Assembly: GCF_023856365.1 (NCBI RefSeq)
Contig: NC_064537.1
Location: 3,487,001 to 3,551,000, forward strand
DNA length: 64,000 nucleotides
Source of the DNA: Brienomyrus brachyistius
Lineage: Eukaryota > Chordata > Actinopteri > Osteoglossiformes > Mormyridae
Direction: 5' to 3'
Part shown: in pieces, positions 11,001-23,696 of the stretch
How the letters are laid out: every line of letters starts with the position of its first letter
How positions within the stretch are numbered: position 1 is the stretch's first letter
Program-made: the position numbers and the translations under genes
Notes under the pieces: model-generated
Seen by the model: the letters and a program-made list of their open reading frames with translations, nothing else
What the model was told of the DNA's origin: nothing
The model's database searches: none

Positions 11001-14000
11001 CCTCTCCCTTCAGTCTAACATCCTCAGTCCTTATAGTAAGCAAAGCAAGGCATGCTGGGAAGTAAAGTTCCCACCATGACTCGAATGTAGCAGAAGTGTG
11101 ACTGGGATTACCAGGAGAACTGGCCTAATGCATGTCTGGGAAGGGGACCCTACGGGGTCTCTGCCTGTCTGTCGCTGCTGTTACTGTTAAACTCTGTCAC
11201 AGCTGGGCACTTTCAGGTAGGTCTCGTCTCTTTCCCGTGTACTGTGCCACGGCTCTTTCTAAGCAGTGCGCCCATAGTGGGCACCGTGTAGAGAGGCTCC
11301 ACTTCACAGGGCTGGGTTTCCTGCTGTAAGACATTTTTGTTTTTTATGGGACAAACATATGCAGAGATCGTAAACAAACTCATCGCCCACATCTTCTGCT
11401 CACGTTTGTCCAGCGCAGCTTAAAAAATTCCCCCAGGAACATGAAAAAAAACTGAAGCTGATTTTTTTCTGCTGTTTTCACAGTAATCTTTGCACGGCTG
11501 CATTGTAAGACAAAACACATAATTAGAGACGTTTCCTGCTGCAGTCTTAATTACATAAATGTAGTAGTAATTAATTTAAAATCTCTGTTAAACACAGCGC
11601 TTGCCTCTGCTCTGTCCTTTTGTGTATTTTTGCGGATAGCCTGGGATCAGCCTGGATGTTTTTGCGCAGCCCAGCCTATGTGTCTGTACTGATCCCAGTA
11701 TGTCAGCGTTTCCCAGCTCAGTCCTCAGGGACACACAGACGCTCCTTATTTTTGCTTCCTCCCAGCTCCCTGCCTGACAGTCCACATTTTTGCTAAAACG
11801 TGGACTGTGTGCAGGTCCCCATGGACCGGATTGGGAAATATTGGTGCATCATTCCCTATAGAGGTGATACACATCCCCCCCAAACTGCCATCCCTGGCCC
11901 CACCCTCCATAATCTGTAAAGGCAGGTGCTGCTGTCCCATCTGTGAAGCCCGAATAGGGCGGGGGGATCCTGAATGCTCTCTAACCTCTTCCCAGCTGTA
12001 CCCAAGGCAATGTTTTAGTAGGTACTGTGGGGAAAGGGTGGGGGGCAGGCTTTGCAGCTGTGGTGCTGGAATCACGGGGTGAAACGGCAGCCCTAACGCG
12101 TGACTCTGATTAACAGTCACCATAGCGACCTCCGGGGTGACACCACAGCAAGGGATGGGCTGTGTGTCTCTCATCAAGGGGGACAGGCACCCAGTCAGAG
12201 GGGTGAGGCCAGGTCAGCTATTATATCCACAGGCACAGCAGTGATTATTATTATGAAATTTGCCGGCATCACTTTTATAATGTTTATTTATATACAAACC
12301 CGTGAGGCTCTCGGCAACTTGTGGTGCTGAAGAGGCCTTTTGGCTTCTTCACAGAGCGGATTAGTGACGGTCAGCAGGGGCCACACATTATCATTAGCAA
12401 TTATGGATTGTGGGCGTGGGGCTAGCAAATTCAGGTTATGGGGTGGGGCTACACATTACCATTAGCAAATCCAGACTACGGAGGCAGGGCTATACATTAC
12501 TGTTGGCAAATCAGGATTATGGGGACGAGACTACATGTTACCATTAGCACATCCGGATTATGGGGGTGGGGGCAACACGTTAACATTAGCAAATCCGGAT
12601 TATGGGGGTGGGACTACAATTTACCATTTGCAAATCCGGATTATTGGGGTGGGGCAACACGTTACCATTTGCAAATCCGGATTATAGGGGTGGGGCAACA
12701 CGTTACCATTAGCAAATCCGGATTATAGGGGTGGGGCAACACGTTACCATTAGCAAATCCGGATTATAGGGGTGGGGCAACACGTTACCATTAGCAAATC
12801 CGGATTATGCGGACGGGACTACAATTTACTATTAACAAATCTGTATTATGGGGGTGGGGCAACACATTACCATTAGCAAATCAGGATTATGGGGGTGGGA
12901 CTACAATTTACCATTAGCAAATCAGGATTATGGGGGTGGGACTACAATTTACCATTAGCAAATCCGGATTATGGGGGTGGGGCAACACGTTTCCATTAGC
13001 AAATCCGGATTATAGGGGTGGGGCAACACGTTACCATTAGCAAATCCGGATTATGCGGACGGGACTACAATTTACTATTAACAAATCTTTATTATGGGGG
13101 TGGGGCAACACATTACCATTAGCAAATCAGGATTATGGGGGTGGGACTACAATTTACCATTAGCAAATCCAGATTATGGGGGTGGGGCAACACGTTACCA
13201 TTAGCAAATCAGGATTATGGGGGTGGGACTACAATTTACCATTAGCAAATCCGGATTATGGGGGTGGGGCAACACGTTACCATTAGCAAATCAGGATTAT
13301 GGGGGTGGGACTACAATTTACCATTAGCAAATCCAGATTATGGGGGTGGGGCAACACGTTACCATTAGCAAATCCAGATTATGGGGGTGGGACTACAATT
13401 TACCATTAGCAAATTCAGGTTATGGGGTGGGGCTACACATTACCATTAGCAAATTCAGGTTATGGGGTGGGGCTACACATTACCATTAGCAAATTCAGGT
13501 TATGGGGTGGGGCTACACATTACCATTAGCAAATCCAGACTACGGGGGCAGGGCTATACATTACTGTTGGCAAATAAGGATTATGGGGACGAGACTACAT
13601 GTTACCATTAGCAAATCCGGATTATGGGGGTGGGGCAACACGTTACCATTAGCAAATCCGGATTATGCGGACGGGACTACAATTTACTATTAACAAATCT
13701 GTATTATGGGGGTGGGGCAACACATTACCATTAGCAAATCAGGATTATGGGGGTGGGACTACAATTTACTATTAACAAATCTGTATTATGGGGGTGGGGC
13801 AACACATTACCATTAGCAAATCAGGATTATGGGGGTGGGACTACAATTTACTATTAACAAATCTGTATTATGGGGGTGGGGCAACACATTACCATTAGCA
13901 AATCAGGATTATGGGGGTGGGACTACAATTTACCATTAGCAAATCCAGATTATGGGGGTGGGGCAACACGTTACCATTAGCAAATCAGGATTATGGGGGT

Positions 14001-17000
14001 GGGACTACAATTTACCATTAGCAAATCCGGATTATGGGGGTGGGGCAACACGTTACCATTAGCAAATCAGGATTATGGGGGTGGGACTACAATTTACCAT
14101 TAGCAAATCCGGATTATGGGGGTGGGGCAACACATTACCATTAGCAAATCAGGATTATGGGGGTGGGACTACAATTTACCATTAGCAAATCCGGATTATG
14201 GGGGTGGGGCAACACATTACCATTAGCAAATCAGGATTATGGGGGTGGGACTACAATTTACCATTAGCAAATCCGGATTATGGGGGTGGGGCAACACATT
14301 ACCATTAGCAAATCCGGATTATGGGGGTGGGGCTACAATTTACCATTAGCAAATCCGGATTATGGGGGTGGGGCAACACGTTACCATTAGCAAATCCGGA
14401 TTATGGGGGTGGGGCTACAATTTACCATTAGCAAATCCGGATTATGGGGGTGGGGCAACACGTTACCATTAGCAAATCAGGATTATGGGGGTGGGACTAC
14501 AATTTACCATTAGCAAATCCGGATTATGGGGGTGGGGCTACAATTTACCATTAGCAAATCCGGATTATGGGGGTGGGGCAACACGTTACCATTAGCAAAT
14601 CCGGATTATGGGGGTGGGGCCGGGGCTCTTTTACTCAGAACACCATTCTTTACAATCGCTTGACAGCCAAGCTTCTGAACAAGTAGCACATAGAAATTAA
14701 CAGAAGAAATAATGTAAGGTGGCATTTATTTAGATGTGATGCATTTATGTTGAGAGTGAAGAAAGTGAAGGAGTTTTAATCTGGATCAGTCTGTTTATTT
14801 ATTCAGTCTGTGTGTGTGTCTGTCTGTGTCAGTATATCTGTGTGTGTGTCTGTGTCAGTATATCTGTGTGTGTGTCTGTGTCAGTATATCTGTCTGTCTG
14901 TGCATGTGTGTGTGTGTGTGTGTGTGTAAGTGCATGTGTGAATGTGTGTAAATGGGTGTTTATGAAGTTATGTGTCTTTCAAACCAGACCCCTGGATGAT
15001 AATAAGTTGCAGAGATCTGCCTGACAGACTCTTAAATGAGTCACATCAGCAGCATATCATCAGCTTTTCCAGCTGGATGCATTTTTCATGCTGGCATCAA
15101 ATTGCAGCCCCACCATGACCACGATAAGTGGTTAGAAGATGGATGAATGGATGGGTGGATGGATGGGTGGATGGCATCAAATTGCTGATTTGATTAAAGG
15201 CATTCTTCTGTTTCTTGACAATTGGCCATTTTTAGCATTTTCCTCTAACTAGATCTGAGCTTAATGCCTCGGGTTGAGCGCGGTAACGGAGAAGGTGATC
15301 CTTCTGGGTTTAGCGAGAGTGGTCCAGGGCACAGCGTGGTCCAGGCCATGACTGTTAGGACGGCCTTTTTTTAAGGGGGTAGACATAAGTGGGGCCAACC
15401 TTATATTTAGCCAATGATGTGTTTCGAACCAGTGTGAGACAGTCCAAGGACCAATCAGCTTTCGGCTGGGCTCAATGCGCCTGTTTAAGCCCCTGAGTGT
15501 GACTGGGAAATGTAACACACACAGCACAGCTAAAATCATATTATGCAGTTTGTCACTTGAGCCACGTTTATTACAAATATATCAAGCATTTGCCTGCTTG
15601 AAGGCCTTCTCACCAGATTATTTCTGACATTTTTCAGCAGAATTGCCGGTGAGTACTTCAGTTGGTTGTTGAAGGACCACGAACAATCGGTTGATTAAAT
15701 GAACAGCACTTTAGTTATTTTAATGGGGACAAAAGATATTTGAAGTCATCCAGTCATTTCATATCATTAGCGTTTCCTCTGTCAACAGATTAACGTGACT
15801 GGCAAATTAAGGCAAGTCTTCAGCGGCTGTGTTTGGGCCAATGTGAAGCATTCAATTAGGCTTAATTAATTAATTAAAAAACCAGACACTGCCGCTCCAG
15901 TGAGCAGGGTTAAAAAACCCCTGGTGTCTGTTACCTCAATGCCCCCCCCCAACCCTGAGCATGTGGGGTGGGTGTAGAGACTAACCACATAGTCTCTGGG
16001 ACTTGCCTTCTGGAACTTTAGGCATTGCTGTCGATGGCTGACCCTCCCGTTCTTACTGAATTTCGCCTGTTCACACCCCTTAATGTCTTACTGCAGTAAT
16101 TATGTTATTTGCATCTTCAAAGGTACAACCGCAAGCCCTCCTGTGATCTGCAGATCTATGACCTAAACTGTACAGTGATTGTGTTGCGATCCCTTATATT
16201 ACATTATAGATTACTGATAATCCTCAAGCAGGAGGTAACTACACAGGTAAATCATGTGTAGACATGTAAGGATCTCAGTTTTCCTCTATATCTGTCAGTG
16301 TTACCCTCCCGCCAACCTGCACCATTTACTGTTTGCCTAAAACCAACACCCACCCCCCCCCCCCCACCTGCACCTCACCTCCACTACTGCTTCCCCCCAG
16401 GGTTGACATTCAACCCAAGACCATGATGAATTCTTCTCCACGCTGGCCCACACCTCCACTTTCAGATGTTTGCAGCTTAGTTTTCGGCGCTGTTCCATGT
16501 CCGTGTTTCTGCCAATCACAATCGAGCAAGTAAAGCCTGGAACCCACCCATTTTTTTCAGCGTGGATTCAGATCGTTAGTGGATTTCCCAGAAGTGGAGG
16601 CTCATTGGTGCATCTGGCCTGAGTGACACATGGCCAGTCAGAAAATCCTTCACTGTAGCTGGAACCAAATGTAACATGGAGGCGGGTTCACTGTGAGAGG
16701 AAGCATCAGAGGAGAGTCTTTTCCTCATGGAGGGCACAGAGGAGAGAACCATCGAAACGGGGACTCTGTGACCCCTAACGGCGGCCCAAAAGAGGACCAG
16801 CTAGACAGAAACAAAGATCTGCTTTTCTTCAAATTCCACAGACGCAAGGAAATACCTCCACAAATTAAACCCAATCGACCCACATTGTGTGTCATCATGT
16901 GATAACCTCAGGGAGGAAAATAAGCCGTCGGGACAGTCGAAGCCATCGGTGGAACAGCAGTTGTTTCGTGTGTCACTGTGTCTAGCGTCGCCTAGCCTGC

Positions 17001-20000
17001 AGAGAAGAGGCCTCACCCCGAGCTCACCCAACGTGTGTCCTTCTCCAGACTCCATCTTCTATACCTCTTCCGTTTCCCTCTTTCTTCACTCGCTCCCAAT
17101 TTTTTCCTTCCACTCCTACCCCCCTCCCCCGAATCAGAACTTGGTGATAATTTGAACAGATTGTGACCCCCCCCCCCGCCTCAACACCCTTCCTGTAAGG
17201 TGTGTGACAGCCATGTGTTGCCATAGCAATGCCAGGAGTGTCTCCCCATCCAAAAAGAAAAAAAAACAAAATCGTATTAAGAGTGGGTGGAGGCGCGCCT
17301 TCCCTCCTCCCTCCAGGAAACGGCTTCCTCATGATATGAGCAGCTGATTGGATGCTCAAAATGAAGACGCTTCCCCTTTAACAGATGGTGCCCTCTGGGA
17401 CACACCTATCCCTCATCAGTCAGACAGGGGATGAGGGGGTGGGGGGATTAGTAGTGGGGGTGGGGTGAGGGAGCCTCTCGCTGATCACCCGCGAGCTGTA
17501 ATACCTTCTTGTCTCTCTTCCACTTTGTCCGTCCTTGGTACGGCCCTTGGGTGTGAACCAGCCAGTCGGATCGTTCTCACGTGTTAAAGGGGACATGAGT
17601 TCATCGGCATGGTTTCTCTCTGCCCTCTTTCTGAGCACCACGTGTTAGCAGTTACTGAAGGAAAGACCCTCGATCAAAAGTGCAGCAGTAATGAAGGATG
17701 TAAACCCATAACCTAGTGGTGACATTAGTGTGATAATGTTTTTGTGTGCTTTGTTTTTATCAGTATTTATTTCCCTTTTTCGTCCCTTCGTGGTTCTGAT
17801 TCACCTTTTCAATGGATAGAATGGATCCCAATAAGGGGCGCTCACGGATCCACCCAGCCTGCTCATTCTGTGATTTTTTTTTTTCTTGCCATTCTACGAT
17901 GTCCTCCTATTGTCCTCGAGTCAGAACTGAAGTAGAACTGAACCGCCCATCTGACTTAGGAGGTAGGGCCACAGTTAGCGCCATCTGCAGGTCGTCTTTC
18001 ACTTCAGTCTCTCTCTCTTTCAATCCACAGCCAGCCAACTCAGCCTCCTACAGTCTTTCTCTCTTCCTCCCTTATAAAACAAAATCATTGGAGAAGTAGT
18101 GTAAGGACTGCCAGGACATTTATAGCTACAGCAATTAACATGCATTAAGAGTTAAATTAATGCCAGAGATTAAAAAGACAAATTGGTACATTTATCTGCA
18201 CGGATGAATTAGCGCTAGGCCCCCCCCTGCTGTCTGCATCTCTGTTTACTGCTGCCGTGTATGTACCGGGTGGGCGGGGCTGGGGTGGGTCTCTCTCCTG
18301 CCCTCTCTTGTGGATTTCTACAGAAACGTGGGTGGGGATGTGCATCTGCTTCTTCTCAGCCCTGATTGCAGGGATAATCAGAGTACTGTGCCCCCCCCCC
18401 CATGGACGGCAGAAATGAGGCCCAAACTCCCGCTGTGTGCAGAATTTACCATGTACAGCAATGGGCGTGGGTACTGTGGCAAGCCAGTCGCTGAGTTGAC
18501 CAGTGAGAATTGGGTTTATCAGTGATTGACAGCACATGGTAGTCCCGCCCCCTTCAATTCACCAATTCTGGCTGCTTTTGTCCCAGAACAAATACATGCC
18601 GAGGTTCTGGTGCCAGTTTGGGCAGCAGAACATTACCTGTTCACGCAGTGCTGGACGCTGCTTTGAGCTGCTCATTTGGATGCTGTAGGAAGTCCATCTT
18701 GATTCGAATTTGCTACATTAAAGCCACACGTTTACCTGGCGATCAGCTTTCTGCTAAAACGTCATCGTTTTGCTCCTTTACTCCGGCTCCGCTGTGGTGA
18801 TACCAATCACAGGCCATCTGAGACAATCTTAGTGACGCAATAAAAACATTAATAAAACATTTTTTCTGTGAATATGCCACTCCTGCACTGGGTTACCGGT
18901 TATGGAAGATGGATTGATGGGATAATTATGGTAATAACTGATAACAATGGTGGCAATTTAGAGTATGTTTAGTGTGTGATTATATAATGGTACTATGCTC
19001 TCATAGTCTTTCCCAAATTTCCATGTCATTTTACAACTACTATGCACACAGCATCATGTCCCTATCCCTGAGCGCAACTCCTACTGTAATGGCTGTCTCT
19101 CTCGTCTGTGTCCCTCATCTCCATCTCTCTAATGGCTGACTCTCCCATCTCTGTCCCTTAGTTATGTCCCTCTAGCAGCTGTCTCTCTGATCTCTGTCCC
19201 TCAGTTCTGTCTCTGAAATGACTGTCTCTCTCATCTCTGTCCCTCATCTCCATCTCTCTAACGGCTGACTGTCTTGTCAACTGTCCCTCATCTCCATCCC
19301 TCTAATGGCTGACTGTCTTGTCAACTGTCCCTCGTCTCCATCCTCTAACGGCTGACTGTCTTGTCAACTGTCCCTCGTCTCCGTCTCTCTAACAGCTGAC
19401 TGTCTTGTCAACTGTCCCTCGTCTCCATCCCTCTAATGGCTGACTGTCTTGTCAACTGTCCCTCGTCTCCGTCTCTCTAACGGCTGACTGTCTTGTCAAC
19501 TGTCCCTCGTCTCCGTCTCTCTAACGGCTGACTGTCTTGTCAACTGTCCCTCGTCTCCGTCTCTCTAACGGCTGACTGTCTTGTCAACTGTCCCTCGTCT
19601 CCGTCTCTCTAACGGCTGACTGTCTTGTCAACAGTCCCTCGTCTCCATCCCTCTAATGGCTGACTGTCTTGTCAACTGTCCCTCATCTCCATCCCTCTAA
19701 TGGCTGACTGTCTTGTCAACTGTCCCTCGTCTCCGTCTCTCTAACGGCTGACTGTCTTGTCAACTGTCCCTCGTCTCCATCTCTCTAACGGCTGACTGTC
19801 TTGTCAACTGTCCCTCGTCTCCATCTCTCTAACGGCTGACTGTCTTGTCAACTGTCCCTCGTCTCCATCTCTCTAACGGCTGACTGTCTTGTCAACTGTC
19901 CCTCGTCTCCGTCTCTCTAACGGCTGACTGTCTTGTCAACTGTCCCTCGTCTCCATCCCTCTAATGGCTGACTGTCCTGTCAACTGTCCCTCATCTCCAT

Positions 20001-22613
20001 CCCTCTAATGGCTGACTGTCTTGTCAACTGTCCCTCATCTCCATCCCTCTAATGGCTGACTGTCTTGTCAACTGTCCCTCGTCTCCATCTCTCTAATGGC
20101 TGACTGTCTTGTCAACTGTCCCTCGTCTCCATCTCTCTAACGGCTGACTGTCTTGTCAACTGTCCCTCGTCTCCGTCTCTCTAACGGCTGACTGTCTCTC
20201 TCATCTCTGTCCCTCGTCTCCATCTCANNNNNNNNNNNNNNNNNNNNNNNNNNNNNNNNNNNNNNNNNNNNATCTCTCTCTCAACAACCTCGTTGTTGTT
20301 GGAAAAGATATGAACCTGCTCCTACTGGCTGTCTACCTGAGCTTCCTGTGCTGCTGCCACAAGGAGGAGGATGAGGATCGCAAAAGGCCGAGGTCCTGCT
20401 GCATCACCTGGGCAGCCATCACTGCTGGCCTCATCAGCTGGTGAGGGCGGTGGGGACCGGCGGCCTGGCATGACGAAACACAGGCCAAACACCTACAGGC
20501 TTGGGGGTTCAATTCCTGCCCTGACTTTATATCCCTCCCAGGACAGGCTTCTAAGGCCGTAGCCCGGGGGGCCTGAGGCTCTTAGTCCTTCTGGCTAAGA
20601 GATTCTGAAAGCCCCCCCTGATGTAACTGAATGTAACATAATGCGGTGAAGCCTAATGGGAAGAGGCAGCTGGGAGCAGGTGGCGGATCTGGGGAGGCAG
20701 GGGGTTGCAGCTCATAGCCAAGGTCAGTCAAGAGGGGGTGGCAAGGACTCAGTCAAACTGGGATATACCACAAACATACCGCCAAAGTGAGTAAGTGGTA
20801 TGTTCCCTGGATTGGGGGGGGGGATCTCCAGAGTGAGAGCCGGGCCGTTGACTTGGACCTCTCCAATAGATGAGGACGGCATGGGGACCACAAGAGCATC
20901 GTGGGGGCCAACCAGGCCAGGCCTCAGATTAGGGGTTAGGGCAGGTCTTCATGCAGCCTGCTTTGTGGGATGGTACACCCCCCCACAGCAGAATCAGAAC
21001 CGTAAAGAAAGGTCTAGACTGCCCCAATACCTCCCCCCCCCCCCACCGGCACCAAGTCACTTCTTTCTATGACACGCTATTAAGCCCCACCCCACCCACA
21101 CACCCTGGGAAGTGGGGGCGTTGAGAAATCCTGAGATAGCTGTGGATTTGCTGGGGGGGTCTAAGTGGAGAGACACTTAGATTGGATTTAAGGCCTAGAG
21201 AGAGAGAGAGAGAGAGAGAATGCATTAGCCTCAGACGTGCATTAGGCGAGCAGGTCAGGAGACGGGTGCTTGGGGGTGGGTGGCTGAGGGGGGTTAACCC
21301 CTTAATATCCATCGTCCGGTGTTGCTGATAGGAGGCCTCTGTCAAACCGGATCTCACATTCAGACTCATCGAATTCAAAAGACACCCAAACCTGCAATTA
21401 AGCGACTCAGCAGCCATCACTTAATTAAAACGACACCCTGTGCATCCTCACTCATTAAGCCTTTTAATCCAGGACGTCTGTGTGAGACTTTAGATTAGAT
21501 TTTATGACAGGTTTTAGATTAGGTTTAGATTTAGATTAGATAGGCTTTATTGATCCCAGGGGGACACCCTTGAAATGTTGTGACGGTAAGAAGAACAGTA
21601 GCACTCCGAAAGCTGGGCACCCCTGATCACTCCTTGCACTGCAGTTACCATGTGGTTCCACGGAGGATGGGTGTTGGTTGCGGTTGTAGACTGATGTCCA
21701 TAGTACCAGTGACGGGGGGGACATGCAATAGAGTCATTATCCTAATAGTTACAGTCCTTTCAACATTCCTGCCCCACAGCATGATGCCGGTTGAATGGGA
21801 CTGGCGAGGACAGTCTTATGCCACATGATCTCGTCGTGCTCCCTCTGCTTCCAGGAGGGAGTTACACCTCGTCATGTGACTGCAGAACCAAAGGCCTAAT
21901 GTCCCACTCAATAAATTGCACACGTACAGTAAAGGGCACAGGTGAACTAACAAAGTCAGTGCTTAAGTGAAATTCAGCTCCTTTTTATTGAAATGGTAGT
22001 TTCTAGCTGAAAATGTCCTTCCTGACATGGATTATCTGGTCACCCTACCTGTGCCTCAGGCAGGCTGTTCTCCTGCCTGGTGCCCTCCACGCCCCCCCCC
22101 ATGACCCTATGCTAAATACGACTATGGATGGAGGTGTTTAAGTGGCCAGCTGGACATTAGGGCAGCACAGACTGAGCTGGAGCGCTAACCTTGGCGGAGT
22201 GTCTGCTGCAGAGCCCCGTTCCTGCAGAACCAGCGCCGTCTGAGACGAGTGCCGACCTTCCTTTGTCCTAGGAGGCGTGGATTGATTTTTGATATGATGT
22301 GAAGGTGCTAGTGGTTGGCGGCGGGGGGGGGGGGGGTCATTTTCTTTTTCATGTGCAGCATTAATCCCCACACTTTTCATGTGCTCACGGTCGGGAGTCA
22401 TTCTCTGTCACTAATTTTGAGTAGGAACACGGTACAAAAAGGTGAGTTTTAAAATCTGAAACACGGTTAACTGATGGAATTCAAACACGAAGAAGACATA
22501 CATGGAAAATGGTCAGTGAGCAGGAAGGGAGCTCCATTCCTTTGGCAGATAATTGGGATTATCACACATGTTCCCATAATGTAATAAATCCTGTTATTTT
22601 GATGTTTTTTCAG

Positions 22614-22663
<50 letters not shown>

Positions 22664-23649
22664 CCTGTGATGGACTGGCATTTCATGCAGGGTATTCCGT
22701 GCATGCTTTGCATTCTGGGATGGCCTCCTTGCTAACTGTTATCCTGTCCTGTACCTTGTAATTGGTGATGGGAAATGAATGAATAGATTTAATTAATTTC
22801 AGGTGGTATAGAACAATACAAGGAAGGGGAGCGATCTCACACATACGCACACACACACACACAGACACACACACGTCTAAGAGGAGAGCATCTCAGTGTT
22901 GACATTTTCAGTCCCCTGAGCTCAAAGAGAGTTTGAGTTTGGAGTTCTCTCCAGGGATTCCTCCTCTTTAATTTATTAACATATTGTTCCTGGATCATCG
23001 CTGAGATGGCTCCCTAAAATAAACCTGAACCATCTGCTCCCAAACTTAAACGCTTCCTTTGTGACATTTTGCATATTGGTTTTCTGTTTGCTCATTGATT
23101 AAATCCACTTCTGCCAATTAAATGGGGAGATGAGGCTGCGGTGTGTGACTCCGTGGGTTAGGAGGCTGGGCCTGCGATCGGAAGGTCAAAGTGATGTCAT
23201 CACCGGGCCTCCAAGCGAGGCCCTTAACCCCCAGCTGTAGGTGCAGCTGTAGGAGTTCCTGTATAAACACAGAAGGGTGTGTTTGCCAAAAGCTCCTGTT
23301 AGTAACTTGCGTAGTTGGAATCATTCAGCTGCAGTATTCAGTGGCAGCTATGTTTTTGAGAACCTCAGTGCAGGATGGGGAACAGCAGCCAAAGAGCCAT
23401 GCAAACAGGCCGCTCTGTGTGTAAATGGAGGGTGTTTACCCCTTCAGTGTCACGGCTAATCAGTCCTTCTGTGACTGCGGCTTTGTGCACCAGTGTTTAC
23501 GGCTGTGGGAGCAGGAATGCCATCGCTCTATTATATTTTACAATTCCTCAAATAGTTTTACTAGAAGTTAAAGTAATAAAACTAAATAACAACTATCCTC
23601 TTTTGTTGTACTCTGCTGTCCTTTCAGTCCAGCCCTGCTATGTGTGTGT

Positions 23650-23696
<47 letters not shown>

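Larger units (their letters stand above)
14621..19086. other. ttyh2: ttyh2 intron 1, third part
   Basis: No exon recognised. It contains a TG/TGTC microsatellite at 14806-14930, a (GGAT)n stretch at 15135-15175 at the end of a LINE-tail-like fragment, C-runs near 15945, 16352 and 17167, and another LINE-tail-like fragment near 18875-18920. Otherwise unremarkable. Confidence 0.6.

Noticed and set aside
20371..20562. Open frame starting at 20371 downstream of the gap
   Set aside because: It is a wrong-frame reading across ttyh2 exon 2 and its donor; the exon frame is defined by [16 protein letters not shown] and the exon 3 junction.
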